Shown: in pieces, positions 13,313 through 27,591 of the stretch
How the letters are laid out: each line of letters opens with the position of its first letter
Numbering within the stretch: the stretch's first letter is position 1
Assembly: GCF_012273895.1 (NCBI RefSeq)
Contig: NC_052112.1
Span: forward strand, 7,974,102-8,038,101
DNA: 64,000 bases
Source of the DNA: Zerene cesonia
Taxonomy: Eukaryota > Arthropoda > Insecta > Lepidoptera > Pieridae
Reading direction: 5' to 3'
Notes under the pieces: generated by a model
What the model saw: only the letters and a program-made list of their open reading frames with translations
Told to the model about the DNA's origin: nothing
Databases searched by the model: none
Position numbers and translations under genes: made by a program

Positions 13313-15380
13313 TTTTAAAGCCTACTATAAAATTGACGAATATGTTTATGATATGAAATTTAATAATTGTTATTTTATGTTATTCTAATTATGTATAATC
13401 CTTTCATGACCGTAAGTGCCCCCTGGGGGTCTAGATCGAATTATTATTTTTTTACATAGATACTTTGATATTATGTCAAATTGCTTTATTGTGTAAACTG
13501 CCGGTTACGCTCGCGCGCACTTTAATTTTACCCATTTCGAAACTTACCACTGAGACCTAAACATGAAATTTCCTAATATTTTTTCCCATCAGGTTACTAC
13601 TATAAATCAAAGTGAATATAAACCTGTAGAATAGTTAAATAGCGTAGAAATGTAACAGGCAGATAGGAAAAAAATCTTACGCTATGTTTGTTTATATGTT
13701 ATTACATTGGGAGTAGCATTTCTCAGAGGATCCAATTTTATTTAATGGATGTTAGGGCGGAATTAGTAGAAGCTTATATTCAAGTCTGTGGGGTAGCCAC
13801 CCCGCGGCTGCTATTAAAAAAAATTGTTTTACACTTCCTAAACTAGCAATCCTAGAGAAAATTGACAACGCATCCTTTACTAGACGAGCTTTGTAAGTAG
13901 CTAAAATAAAACGAATTTCGATTTTTATTAAAGAAATTTATTCATCCGTCATAATAAACCTATCTATATTTAATCCCGGAATGAATACTTAGAACCTTTG
14001 AAGCTAATCCACTTATTAGATGCAGAGCAAGGGATAGTATTTGTCAATAATATAAATTTAATTTAGACTAAGGCATCTGAGGACACCTGTTTTCTATATC
14101 AGCGTGTACAAGTAACAGAGCTTTAGTGTTTAACATTAATATCACGTCGAGTCATTGCCCAACCTAATTGCAGATGCAAAGCGTAAGCATTTAGTCTTGT
14201 GTGTAATTCTTCGTACTAGCGGTAATGTGTAATAGGTTAAAATAAGATAAAATTTGTTCTGTCAAGTAGATGTGTGCGCAATTTCTTATTTTATATCAAA
14301 TCTTATTAATTAGAGTAAATAAATGAAAATTTTAAGTAATTTTTAATTTATTAACATAATATTTATAAAGTTACATACCACATTTTAACAAAATTTCTTG
14401 TGACAATGATGACAACGAAACTGATATCTGTAATCGTAACATTTGTTTGTACGATATCTGTTCATTCATACATATTACCATTTGAATTGCTTGCTTCATT
14501 GTTTTTTCTTTAATTATAGAAACTGTTAAAATTATAAAATTGTGTGTTACTGAATTTTCTGCTTATGTTCCTTTTATACGTTTGTTTATTATGGAAAAAG
14601 ATAAAGCTTCTTTTTTTTGCATTCTTACAAAAAAAATACGAATATAATAGAATGCGAAACCAAAAGTCATCGACGCCCATTAACATCGAGCACATAACCA
14701 ACAGAGAAGAAATGCTTGCCATTTTCCTTAGAAACAAACACATCAGTGTTTTGTCACTTATAATTGACATGTATGTTTTGTCCAAATCAACGTAACAGTA
14801 TAGAATAAATAAAAATTGGATGTCTCAGATTATTTTCTTAATGTAATCGCCTAAGTGAATTGTTTTATTCGGTTATGTGGAATAAATAGTAAAAAGTCGA
14901 GTTACAAAAGGCGGTATAGCATTTTATTGGTAACGATTACTTACTTTTTTTTTCTACTATTCGCCATATTAATGTTATATTCTATTATTGTAATTAGCTT
15001 TACGCTTTAACAATCATACTGTGATTTATCGATACACATTAGGATTAGTAAAGAAGAACATATTAACAAACCCAATGGTTTTCTGACAGTATATATAAAA
15101 CGAATGTCGAACGAAAACGAATGTTTTAAAGAAACTTGTTATAAAATTATCTTGATTGATGATTGTCTCCCCAGTTATCACTTTTAATCGAAACCCTGGC
15201 TTAGATGTTATTTTATTAAAAAGTAACATTACATTAAAATCAAAACAGTTTCTATGAAATCCAGACCTCCAGGTAGCACGTACGTGGACGTAGTATGTAA
15301 GTATATTATGCCCATGCCAGCTAATTCCTATTTTTGTAATGAGATTTTAATATAATATATTTTCTACATTTAAAACAAGC

Positions 15381-15495
15381 TGTCTATATCTCCTTGTGTT
15401 TGCTTAGATCTATTAAACTACGCAACGTATTTTGATGCGGTGATGGTGAATAAACATGCATCTTATATAGTAGAGAAATACTGATAATTGACCTA
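15381..15495 (+). repeat. degenerate Helitron-like repeat
   Basis: The segment with TAAACTACGCAACGTATTTTG followed by ATGCGG matches the copy at 48755-48910. It resembles the 5' half of the Helitron-like family at 35791-35986 (start similar to AAACTACTGAACCGATTGCA). Confidence 0.4.
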
Positions 15496-16199
15496 GGCTT
15501 TTAATGAATTTTCGTAAATAAACACTTTTTTGCCAGAAATATCATTATTTCTAATAATAAAAAGTTTTATATAAATAGTAAGTGCTTTACGAAGCGATTC
15601 TAAGCAATACAGTATTAATACTTATCCAATGACTGTATTTCCAATATCTGGATTGGCAAAATCGTTGAAGTTCATTTATGTCATTTATGATATGTAGGTA
15701 GTTCATAAACTAGTAATAATTTTACAAGACTCATTTCAGTATATGTGCCACTGCCAATATCGAATGAAGTACAAAATATATGAAAAAATATTTTGTTTTA
15801 TCTTAAGAAGATATTAAAATCATGTATTGCCGAGATAGATATCTTTATATATCGTACAACGTCACTTATTTTTTATTTTGCTATAAATTAAATCCTGTTC
15901 AAATCACTAATTCTGCTTTTAAGAGGTCCCAAAAATTGGCACAATAATTACTGTCTATTTTTCATTATGATTCATTAAAAACGTAATATCGACAAATTTA
16001 ATACATAGTAAAAACCTATTCTTCTTAATTTATTTAAAAATGAATAAATACATCAAAGAGAGATCTCGGTATTTCACTTACTAATTTATACACAGACAGA
16101 TGGGGTTGGGATAACCCCGGTTTTTGTTTATTGCCATCGCTCTGACAGTGTCGTTATCATTTGCTTTTCGTGGGCACGCATAGAAACCTGAATAATTAT

Positions 16200-16560
16200 T
16201 AAGTAGCTTGAAAGTAGGTAGAGGTTGTTATATTTACGTAACGCGCAATATAACTCGTCGAGGCGCTGAACTCGTAGCCACTTTACACGGGTACATTCAT
16301 GCATGTAGGTGATGTTACCGTTAGTGTTATGTAGGAACCGACGCGTGCTTTTAACGAGTGACTATCTCCGGCGCTGTTCTCATGGCGCGTCGACTAGGAA
16401 GCAATAAGCGTACGCCCTAACTGCGCACACCATTACCGATTGTAACCGCGCAAATATGAGATACAATCTGCCTGGATCGAGGCGGCGAGGCGGCTATAAA
16501 GCCTTATCGAATCGTCGTCTTGAAACTGCCGAACCAATGCTTTCGCAACGCTTTTGTACC
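16200..16560. promoter_or_regulatory. GC-elevated island, candidate cis-regulatory element
   Basis: A roughly 350 bp block of clearly higher GC and CpG content than its flanks, without repeat character and without a splice-consistent frame. The regulatory role is inferred only from composition and its place in a long intron. Confidence 0.25.
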
Positions 16561-17769
16561 GATTTGATTGATTTTCTACGATGTCAACATTTTTTTTACA
16601 ATAAAACGAATTTGTTACCCAATTTTATTTTTCTTTACAACTAGTCCAAATAGACAATTTTAAAAATCTCGTTTGTTCCCATGGAATCGTTCGTAACAAG
16701 ATGTTGTTTACGCAACTCTTTATCATAGTCACATTTAATGAGCTGTAATGATCATTCATATTAATTCAAGTTCAAGTTCAAGTTATATGTTCATAATTAT
16801 TGTCAAATTAATGTATTAACGAAGTTAATACCTCTTATATATAATTAGGGCCATAATTTAACGACATTTATGAAAAGGATATTTAATTATTAGATAATTC
16901 TTGAACATATAGTGTTATTGAAAAGTATTGATTTCCTTAATATAAATAATCGTACATAACTTATATATGACCTCATATTGTTTTTTGTATAATATAGTAT
17001 TGTAAAAGATAATAGCATAGTAAAAGAAGCATCAAAAATATATTAAAAAATATCAAATTTGTTGCGTACCGGGGAAATTTTATAATATTGTAAACAAAAA
17101 TGTATTTTCTTTTGTACGACGAACTGATATGACCGAAAGAAGGAGTTGGTTGGAACTGTTTTATTCTGTTTCATACGCAGCGTTCGCATAAACAAGTAGC
17201 GCATGCATAAAAGGTGAACGAACTTATGACAATGTCATGTTGTAACTTGGGACATGCTCCGATTTGCGAATCGTGTGAAACTTACATTATGCGATTATCT
17301 AGCTAATGTTAATATTATTAAAACAATGGGCTTAAATAGCCCATATTTACATACACATTTATGTGTGAGTTGATAATATAATAAGTATATTTTTAGTGAA
17401 TGAATTATCAAATAATTATTGTTAAATTCGCGTTCAAATATCCCAATATCCCTATCATTCATCTTTGCCTGGAAGAGATAAAATTTGAAAATGGGGCCGT
17501 TTTTAGACACGTATTCTAATTACTGTTTATGTTTTTGAATTTAATTTCGCTTGCCCAATAAAAAATTAATGAATCCATATAAAAGGAACGTGTTTAATTT
17601 ATATTATTTTTTTTAAATTAAAGGTTGTCGTATTTTGCTATATAAATATAATGTAATAGTATGATCGATACCCACATATAACTATAAAAAAGGAATTTTT
17701 GAATACGAGGGGTGGTCGTGTAATTTCTAAATTCGTGTACATCTATACATAATTAACGGATGTTCACTT

Positions 17770-19400
17770 GACTATTCATTACTGGCAATTAATTCCCGCG
17801 GGCTGTGCGCGCGGCGCCGAGATCGACCTCGTGGGAAATTAAACTGTGCTCGGCCCGTCTTGCGCCGCCTCCGTCTCTCGCCTCTCGCCCTCCCTCTACT
17901 TGCACACATATGAAACACTTTCTCTTGAGCATTTTCACATTTTTCTCCAAGTGCATTCGCAATAGCAAAACAAGAACGTTTAATTTGTGAACCACAAAGA
18001 TACATTTATAAGGGAAAAGGCCATTGTCTCTAGAATTAATTGCAACTCTCTTTTGTTATACTGTGCGTAACGCATGCCACACTTTATTAAATAATCAAGA
18101 GGGTATTGAAATTAGTCTGCCCCCGCTGCGAGCCAACTGTGAGTGGCTCATCAAATATGGAGCCGTAATCAGTATGGTGTTGTGTGCTCACAAAGTCCTC
18201 TACGCTTTGGTATCAAACAAACAACAAAGGACATTCAGTTTTCGTGAATATGTCCTAGGAAGATGACTAACAACGTAATGGTTGGGTAAATACTATTGCT
18301 TAACTCGATATTTTTGGTCGCATTTTTTACCTTTGTAATAAAAACTCCTTAATTTTACTTGAATAGTTGTAAAACTAGAATTACGTTATTGAGCCGCTTT
18401 CTTTTTTCTTTGGCGGAAGGAGCGCACAGAATTATGTTGCAATCGAAGTTACCGCGAATCGGATCGGAATCGCTCAGCCGCGCCCGATTGCGCCGATACG
18501 CATGGATTACTGCGGAGAAATTCAGGTATAGCGGCACTGTTCTTAACGGCTTGCAAAATTTTTCGTGAGTTAATTGCCTTAACCCAACGACTTATTCTCG
18601 ATCTAATTATTAAGAAGAACTCTTGAAAAACTTACTTTATATATGTATTTAGGTAATATGTGTATCTACTATATATTTGTGTACCAGGGTAAATTTCTCT
18701 GATGTTTTTTGAAGTAAAGTAAGAAATACATGTGGCGATTTGTGTTGGTAAAACTAGGGTTGAATAATTACCCATTTTATGAGTACGAGAACAATAAAAT
18801 TGTACGTTAATGGATACGAGAACGAAGCGACGCTGGCTTCGTACAGTGGTGTTTGCTCAAAGAAAATCTCACTAAGCCCGAGGGCGCTCAGCTTAAGCTG
18901 TCCGCGTCGTCCGGACCGCGGTTATGAGATTATTCTCGCTTTGACGAACCAACGCGGCTGCATACACCAGGGTGCACTTTAAGGTTCACTACTCTTTTGA
19001 AATTACTAATTTACTGTTTAACTCTTCTTTCATTCAGAGATAAAAATAAGTCATATTAATCTATCTAACATTTGGTTCATGTGTAAACGTCACTATTGCA
19101 TAACTGCACCGTTACGAAACACTATCAACAGCTGTAGACCGACCGTAGTGCGGTTATCGAAGTCGATCATTCACGGCCTAATTGATACAATGATCGCGTT
19201 AGTGAATATGTTGGATGAGTTATAACGTGTCGGGAGATTCGAGATGGGCGAGAGCGACGTGAGAGCGGCAATTTGTACGTAGCAGCCGTGGTCGTACCGG
19301 AGATAACAGTCGCCTTATTGCCAGCGCCGCGCCTCCAACCCGCTAACTAACGCTTATTAAACTTCAACAAGGCTCCCGCTGATCACTTCACCTTCTTGTT
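17770..19400. promoter_or_regulatory. cluster of GC-elevated islands, candidate enhancer region
   Basis: Separate blocks at about 17785-17900, 18100-18230, 18395-18560, 18820-18980 and 19090-19380 have high GC and many CpGs in AT-rich DNA. The longest, 19090-19380, is followed immediately by ordinary AT-rich sequence. Open frames in them are short and lack family resemblance, so I read them as non-coding. Confidence 0.25.
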
Positions 19401-22189
19401 AGCTCTCTAAACTTAGATTAATCGTTCGTTCGTCGCCGTCTGCTCTGCTATTTATTTTTATTACCAAGAGCAATTTTTCGATGTCAATTATTTTTATTGA
19501 TCGTATAATGAGTTTGTACTTTAGTTTCCATTTCGAAGTTATATGTATGAAATATTGGTTATTAGAAAATACTATTCTAATACTACATAGTACATTCAAA
19601 CATTAAAAATAACATATGGGCTATAAAAATAATACACGCAAAATAAAATTTCAAAAAGTAGTTACAATACATCAATCGGATTGCTTATTGACTGTGCGTT
19701 ATCGATACCAGACTGTTAGCAGGCAATACAGGGTGGTAATTATCAATTTTATAATAAAAAAAAAATACTATTTAATGTAATCCAAAGATATATCAGACTC
19801 AACTGATTTAATATGATGCGGTTTAAATTTGATCGAGGCTATCCTGTGGTTGAGTATAATAACACATACAGTTCTTACTTAAAATTTTAAAGCGTTAATT
19901 AATTTAATTTCTGATTTTTTTATAATTATAAACTTAATGAAACACATTTTTCATATGAATTTCTTAATCAGACCTAATTATCTGGTACGCGTATCATTCA
20001 GTTAGGTACCCAGTAAGAATCAATTTTATATATTGTCTACTATAGGCCTTACTTCTGCGACACATAGCTATGATTAAATTGCACCGTTACCGGCACTGGC
20101 GACAATGACGAACGAGTTGTACGTTACATGGTATTTTCTATCACGTGTTATTTAAAGCTACTATTTTTTATTCCTTATTCCTCGCTTTAATTCTTACCAT
20201 CGTAATACCAGAACGCTTTGCCGGGGTATTTATAAATAACTATATATTAACAGCTACCGTAAGGTTGGGGTGGTTAGGTCTGAAGTTTAACTATTAAAAT
20301 CTAAATGTCATGTATATGTCTTTATCTTTACACGTTTTTGTAATTGGTCTATTACTTATTTGTTTTAAACTAGGTATTATCACTTTTATCGATGCTACTG
20401 TTCAACAAATACTCGTAGTAAAAAATAGTGTTGATCATCGATACCACCTGAATTGAATTACTTAACTAAGTAGGCGTGATACAACACCAAGCGACACAAT
20501 CTACGCGAAGAAACAAAGGAAGTCATCCAAATGTTCCGCAAAGCAGTCACGCAACCCACCATACGTTTGCTTCTTTCACCGGAAGGCCCTTCTTTCGAGA
20601 ATTTTATTATCCGCCATGCGAACTAAATGAGTCTTTGTTATGTTTTTCTTAAATGTTTTATGAAGAGTTAAGTGGTTCATACACTGCATATTTAAGGCCA
20701 TATTACTTATTGAAACAGCGATTTTATTTTCGTAAATATGTGCAAGTATTTTGTAGTTATAGCTTGCGGCGCTTTGAAAGCTCTCCCACACGCACAATAG
20801 CTACTGTTGGTATTCTCTTGTTGTGTACTGTTACGTTATTGTATCGTTTCGCATCTACAATTGTGAGAAATTGTTATTAGTTATCGTGGTCCAGAAACTT
20901 GATTAAATTTCAAACCACAAGTTTGTTCACCGCTTGTCTCTTATAGAGTACTTTTAATACTATAGTGGATAATAAAGCATTCGAGCAAAGATTTTACATA
21001 TTTCGTTGATGTATAAAATTAGTTTATAATTGACATCTCTTAGTAGCAATAATATTCAAACAATATGAAGATGAGAATAAGTATTAAATATATTTTTGCA
21101 TACGTATTGACTGAACAATTCTCTCGGTGACACATTTCATATAGGATTTGTTTCAAGCGACCCCGGACAACCTTTAGGGTCTTGCAATGTCACCATCAGC
21201 GAATTTCGGCTTTATATCGAAACCTAGATTAATGGGATGGAATCCTTTGAAATGCTCCCTAAATTGCTCATTTTATTACATTTGACTTTTTACCTAATTT
21301 TTATCTTTGCAACTTAATGTTTATGACGCACGTTATATATGGTATACATTGTTTAAATTAAACGTTCAATGAAAATGTATTGTTACCTAATAGTCATCGT
21401 GTTGGGAAAACTATCCCTTTCTTTACTATTGTACATTCGGAAAACCTTTGATTGTTAACACAATTGGGGGACAAAGTTTACAATAGGGCACGTGGAAATG
21501 TAAAACGTTTAGCTTTTATGTGACGAATTAAGTCGAGAGCCTGAACAATAGCGTTAAAGGTACACAAAACTGAACAATTCGATTTATTTGTGAAATACGT
21601 ATATGATATTTGTATAATAAATATACATTTAATACATAACATTTAAGTGATTTATCATCTAATCCCAATACTGTTTTTTTCATTTATTTTACTCTCTATA
21701 TTTGTGTTGGTAAAATTTAAGTAAAGAAAATGTAATTTCTCTTAATGTTTATATACATTATAATAATTTAAAAATAATCGATTAATTGCAAGCTGAACCA
21801 GCGCCACTTAGGGCGGAACTCTTAGTGTTGACTAGCAATTGGCCAATGTATACATGTTTTTTAAATTTTAAGCCCGGTTCAACTCGCGTAAGCAGACAGA
21901 GTGGCTAGTAGTATATATTGAAAAAAATAACATCCTCGTCTGGTATTTTGCCAAAAACTCATCAAGAGTTACGAGTCATTAATGCTGACTTTTAAAGGTC
22001 ACATTGACATTTTCCGAAATGGAATGTCTTTTGTCCTAAATTCTAATATGGATCATAAGCACTGAACTTACGTCAAAACACTAAAGAATAAATAGGTAAT
22101 CTAAATATTCGTAGAGGATTTTTATAAGTCATGTCTCTAAACTTATTGGAGGCACTAGTGTAGAGTTAAAGCATTAACTCTACTGCGGT

Positions 22190-25100
22190 TTCAGATCAAC
22201 GCTGGCTAATTAGCTCTGCGTTTGTATCGGTCGGGGAGCAACTGGTCAAAGGATTTGCAGCTCATTACTGTTGTCGCTTTATACATACGGCATTATCGTA
22301 TTTTTTTTTACCAGTGAAGCATATTTGGTAGAAAGAAATATTAATACTGACATTTATACTAGCTAAATTCAAAAGCCTCCGTTGAAATCTGCATCCTGAT
22401 TTAATTTTAAAGTAACAGGTAGTTGTAACCCGATAGTAGTAGTATAAATTAATACTAAACTTTTTGTCATGGATTTCTATTCATTCATTCATTTCAATCC
22501 ATAACTTCCAAGTTATCTGGGGTACTTACGTCTTTTTCTGCTGTTTTGAACGATTTGCGATAGGTTTTGATTACTTTTAATTGAACATTTAATAAATATG
22601 TCTTTGAACTGAACCTGATATATTTTTAATGTTAAATCGTGAGCTTTACGTAACAATAAGAATACAGTAAAATACAGTATAAGAATTTTTCCTATTCGCT
22701 TAAAAATTCGAAGTATGTGGCTAACATAGAGAAAGTCATATGAAAAAAAATTTCATAGAATAGACGAGAGCGGGCAGTAGTAGCGATGCCATGTTCGCGG
22801 AAGACATGATAAAATCGCGTGAGGCGGGCACCGGCTTTGCAATCGGACAAACTCAGGGTTGTCAATATATATTTTCCACCGTTCAAAAAATACTATTATT
22901 TAAATACATTTTATTAAACTAACTTATTAAATATTATATATAAAAATGATAATTTTGTATATAATATAATTGATTGAATGTACGACAATAGAGTTGCTTT
23001 TTGAGGTTTTATGTATAGCCAAACATTAGGGGGTATTTATTAGGAATTTTCAATTTTGACCGATAAGATTTGTTTAACACCCCTAAGCACGCTCCACCGC
23101 GCCCCATACCGATGAACCCCGGATGATTCGTCACGCTGCGTTAATGGTAGCATAACACGCTATACTTGACTATCGTGTATCTGCTGCGATATTCATACGA
23201 CTTATTGACGTAACCTCTTACAAAATAGCTTTTCGGTTCAAGTGTTGTAATTTATAATGTTTTAATGACCCCACCTTATTTAAATATTTCAAGTGTTTGT
23301 ATGTTTTGCATAAAAATGTTCACTACGTAAAAGTAATTAAAATTAAAAATACAAATTAGTGAACCATGGTGTACAGCATTTTCGAAGAATTTCTTTTGCG
23401 GTTTTTTAATTACGGTTTTACATAACCGACTTTTCTTTATCATTAAAAAAAATATTTAGTTAAAGGTAAAAATTTTAGGGTTTAATTAATTCAATAAAAT
23501 ATTTTTTTTTAAATCTCGGGATATAGGTAGCTAGTTTGGTAATTGTAACCTGCGGGGTTAATTTAGAGTTTTTTATATTATAAGAGCGCATTGTCTGCAA
23601 AGTATTTATCACTTTGGCGAAAATTAGTTAAGGTCATAAGGTGTGATGCAAAATAACATTAGATTAGCTAAGACGGGTACTTAAAATGCTTTTTTATTTA
23701 TTTAATTTTTAACCGGTCCGAAATTGTACATTTTATTTACTCGAATAATATAATGACATCAATAATTGCTTATATTAACAGTGCAAATATTTAAAATTGA
23801 GGATGAATAGCGAAATCTTATATACCTTTGTTTATCTTTAGCATTCTCTTAAGTGCTATAAATGCTAAAAATTAGTGATCTTCGCTGACATAAATTGGTA
23901 TTTTTTTTAACTTATAGGCAGTGTCATAACTTCTCGATACATCAGTTCTGGATGTGTATGAATGAAAATTTAAGTGAGTAAAGAATGTTTAATAGACTAA
24001 GCACTTTTTCAGAAAGTCGCATCTATGGACTATAAAATTTGTATGTAGTACCAACCAAATATAAAACGTTTGTGTTTCTTTTTATAACTGCGAAGTAATT
24101 ATAAAATATATTTTAGGGAAACTTTACTCACCATCGTTTAAATCTAAATAGAACAATAATAATCTCTTAATTATGTTACAATCCTACACGAACAGTAGTG
24201 TTTGACTTTTAATTTGGTAGGGCATTAATGCACTCTGCATAGGTTCTATGACATTTTGTTTTTATATGACTGAGTATTTTATAAGCTATTGTAGAAGACT
24301 ACAACTATTATTGTATTAGCTTTCATGGTCAACAAGTTGAGCAACAGTTCACCAATAATGTTGCAAGAAACTTTGTTAAAATGTTTTTTTTTCGTATTTT
24401 TTGAAAAGATGTCTTGCTCCTCGGGTCCCTCCCACTTCGAAACTCTCCAATACCCAGTGTTACCTTCAGTATATTGATTCAATTTTCTTTCGTTTGTCCT
24501 GAAGTCTAAACTCTTAACAAATGCCTACCATAAATTTAGTAATAATTGAATATTTGTAATGTTACTCCCTACCCGAAAGCTATAATGAACAATATATGTG
24601 AAGACACAAATTTTTAAGTAATTAATTTACCATTTATATAATTTTTCATGTCAATAAATATTAATTAATATATGATAATTGTAAAAAGCAAGTCAACAAG
24701 ATAGGCTAGGCTAGTATTCGAAATTCGTATATGTTGAAGTTTTTCCATGGAATCTTTTAAAAGTACATAGGAACATCGGCTTAAAATGTTATACGTAATA
24801 GCCGCTGGCTCGGTGTAGGGTTTCAGCGATAAACTAACACGGCCTGGAACACGGACCATACGCGGCGCTGTAACAGAATATTATGAGGGCGTAACCCGCG
24901 TGGCAGATGGTCGTGGCTCTGATTAAACTTAATTAACTGAAGCCATTTACAGGCGACGGGGACAGGCGCGGCCCAGCGTCGTGCGTGATGCGCCGTCGCA
25001 CCCCTATATGTGGCCACCAGCCACGGTCACCGACAGTACATTATAAAGCAGATTAGCGTGTTATATTCTTTTTATAACTAATTGAATTGACTCAATGTAT

Positions 25101-25780
25101 TCAATGTTCTAAGTGTTGTTTAGGAATGGTATTTATTTATATCAAATTTTTCCTATTTGCTGCATTATACACGAATGTACGACGTGCTTTTCGGAACTAT
25201 ATATATGAACTCTATTATGCAGCATTATAAGTTGCGCTCTATAGATTCAATCGGGCCATCCGCAAGATTTATCGTGCGGCCTCACGCAGCTGGCGTAGTA
25301 AGGTCTATCGCCCTTGTTCCTTTTATCACCAGCTAAAACACGCCCGTCGTGTTAATTTGTTTGCTTTGACGCGGCTAAACTAATGAATCGCCTCGGGTCT
25401 GACCCATGTCCGCGACCCAGCAGAGAATTAAACGTTACGCCCCTTAAATTGTTACGAGCCAACAAATAAATCGTAAATCAACGATAAAAATACAAAGTAA
25501 TTTGTGCAAGGTATTAGATAGATATCGTCTTTGTAAAATAGCCTAGCAGTTAACCTTAATTTAATATTAACACCATCCCGACAGAAAAGCAAAACGAAAT
25601 TGAGCGATGAATGTTGTGGCGAAAAGTGTATCTAAGAATGATGTCGAGCGCACTGATTTAGCACGAATGAATCAGAAGCGCTCAGGTGAGGTCGCATTCC
25701 GCGCACTACGCTACCTGCGCGCTCAAAATATCCACTCGTGCGCTCTTCGCCTCGCACACGTATATACGTGCGGATTGTTT
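22190..25780. promoter_or_regulatory. further GC-elevated islands, candidate enhancers
   Basis: Blocks at about 22190-22300 (with a homeodomain-type TAATTAG), 23070-23215, 24790-25030 (with TTAATTAACT), 25230-25460 and 25600-25770 stand out from AT-rich flanks. No coding signal or repeat match is seen. Conservation between species would be the real test. Confidence 0.22.
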
Positions 25781-25919
25781 ATTTTTGTCGTACATGCGTT
25801 TAACGATATTTCCTTGAATCAAAGTGGTACTCCGCAATAAATTGTGATATACACATTTTTCGCGTTCAGTACGTGGTACACTCGATATTAGAATTGTGAA
25901 TATTTATGTTATTGAAGCA

Positions 25920-26919
25920 NNNNNNNNNNNNNNNNNNNNNNNNNNNNNNNNNNNNNNNNNNNNNNNNNNNNNNNNNNNNNNNNNNNNNNNNNNNNNNNNN
26001 NNNNNNNNNNNNNNNNNNNNNNNNNNNNNNNNNNNNNNNNNNNNNNNNNNNNNNNNNNNNNNNNNNNNNNNNNNNNNNNNNNNNNNNNNNNNNNNNNNNN
26101 NNNNNNNNNNNNNNNNNNNNNNNNNNNNNNNNNNNNNNNNNNNNNNNNNNNNNNNNNNNNNNNNNNNNNNNNNNNNNNNNNNNNNNNNNNNNNNNNNNNN
26201 NNNNNNNNNNNNNNNNNNNNNNNNNNNNNNNNNNNNNNNNNNNNNNNNNNNNNNNNNNNNNNNNNNNNNNNNNNNNNNNNNNNNNNNNNNNNNNNNNNNN
26301 NNNNNNNNNNNNNNNNNNNNNNNNNNNNNNNNNNNNNNNNNNNNNNNNNNNNNNNNNNNNNNNNNNNNNNNNNNNNNNNNNNNNNNNNNNNNNNNNNNNN
26401 NNNNNNNNNNNNNNNNNNNNNNNNNNNNNNNNNNNNNNNNNNNNNNNNNNNNNNNNNNNNNNNNNNNNNNNNNNNNNNNNNNNNNNNNNNNNNNNNNNNN
26501 NNNNNNNNNNNNNNNNNNNNNNNNNNNNNNNNNNNNNNNNNNNNNNNNNNNNNNNNNNNNNNNNNNNNNNNNNNNNNNNNNNNNNNNNNNNNNNNNNNNN
26601 NNNNNNNNNNNNNNNNNNNNNNNNNNNNNNNNNNNNNNNNNNNNNNNNNNNNNNNNNNNNNNNNNNNNNNNNNNNNNNNNNNNNNNNNNNNNNNNNNNNN
26701 NNNNNNNNNNNNNNNNNNNNNNNNNNNNNNNNNNNNNNNNNNNNNNNNNNNNNNNNNNNNNNNNNNNNNNNNNNNNNNNNNNNNNNNNNNNNNNNNNNNN
26801 NNNNNNNNNNNNNNNNNNNNNNNNNNNNNNNNNNNNNNNNNNNNNNNNNNNNNNNNNNNNNNNNNNNNNNNNNNNNNNNNNNNNNNNNNNNNNNNNNNNN
26901 NNNNNNNNNNNNNNNNNNN
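25920..26919. other. assembly gap of exactly 1000 N
   Basis: All three gaps in the window are exactly 1000 N, so the size is a placeholder. The 77 bases to the left (25843-25919) match neither end of the neighbouring contig, so this join has no overlap support. Confidence 0.98.
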
Positions 26920-26996
26920 TATTATAAAGATTAATGTTTTTATGATAATGAATAATAGAATAAAATAACTGCATTCATATTAATAATCTGACTTCT
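26920..26996 (+). repeat. 77-bp contig-end overlap, reverse complement of 33007-33083
   Basis: The first 77 bases of this contig are the exact reverse complement of the first 77 bases after the next gap. The same 77-base length is repeated directly across the third gap. This is the signature of an unmerged assembler overlap and shows that the 26920-32006 contig is inverted. Confidence 0.93.
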
Positions 26997-27560
26997 CATA
27001 CTCGTAACCTGATCTGGACTTTTAAAAAACTTCGACAAGTAGCAGAATTTGACATACTAAGAACTTTTTATCTTTCACTCTGTCAGAGTATACTTAGATA
27101 TTGTATTGTAGCTTGGGGTGGCACTCTTAAAACTATTCTTCTGCCTTTAGAGAGGTGCCAGAGGTCAATACTTAAAGTGACAGCTTTTAAGCCAGTTCAT
27201 TTTCCTACTAATGAAATATATAATATAGCTGCTATCTAAGGACTACTATTTTACAGAAAATATGATTATTTCAAGAACCCACTGTTAAGAGAGTTGATCA
27301 AGTTAAACCTACGTCACCTTTACATTCTCATAAATCACAAATGTACACGCACACGCGCACACACACACACACTTATTTTTATTTGTTTGTATTTATATCA
27401 CTATTTCCTTTAATTTTTTTTTTTTTTCAACTGTATCGTACCAATGGAAGGGTATCGGTACCTGTAATACAGATTAATAACTAGTACGGGACCAACGTTT
27501 TGTTTGTATGTGTGCACATGGTTGAGAAATAAACTTATTTTTATTTATTTTTTATTTAAA
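26990..27560 (+). mobile_element. non-LTR retrotransposon remnant (end of reverse transcriptase ORF)
   Basis: From about 27000 a plus-strand frame reads TRNLIWTFKKLRQVAEFDIL, then CQSILRYCIVAWGG and LLPLERCQRSILKVTAFKP, the typical thumb and C-terminal part of insect LINE reverse transcriptases. A stop interrupts it at about 27238, with relics continuing in frame. A CA-rich microsatellite, a poly-T run and an AT-rich tail follow. It lies in the intron before the exon at 27592, on the same strand as that exon. Confidence 0.75.
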
Positions 27561-27591
27561 AATAACTGCATTATAATTTCATTATTTTCAG

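Larger units (their letters stand above)
10142..25919. other. long non-coding stretch, probable large pumilio intron
   Basis: After the pumilio exon ending at 10141 no further exon of any recognised gene is seen for 15.8 kb. The stretch holds SINE, Helitron-like and non-LTR fragments up to about 15.5 kb and one small minus-strand ORF at 13154-13312. From about 16.2 kb there are GC-elevated unique islands in AT-rich DNA. This fits a long intron before the PUF-domain exons, which would lie to the right on the true contig path. Confidence 0.6.

Noticed and set aside
14510..14795. Opposing frames of 83-91 codons, considered as a transposase remnant
   Set aside because: No transposase motif could be found in any frame, and the nearby Cys/His-containing minus-strand text (about 14385-14450) is too short to identify.
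18024..18266. Frame of 80 codons in a GC-elevated island
   Set aside because: No conserved motif and no plausible partner exons; better read as non-coding.
25896..26974. Long open frames made of unknown residues across the N gaps (also at 31935-33028 and 36159-37841)
   Set aside because: They are artefacts of translating runs of N; only a few real codons flank them.
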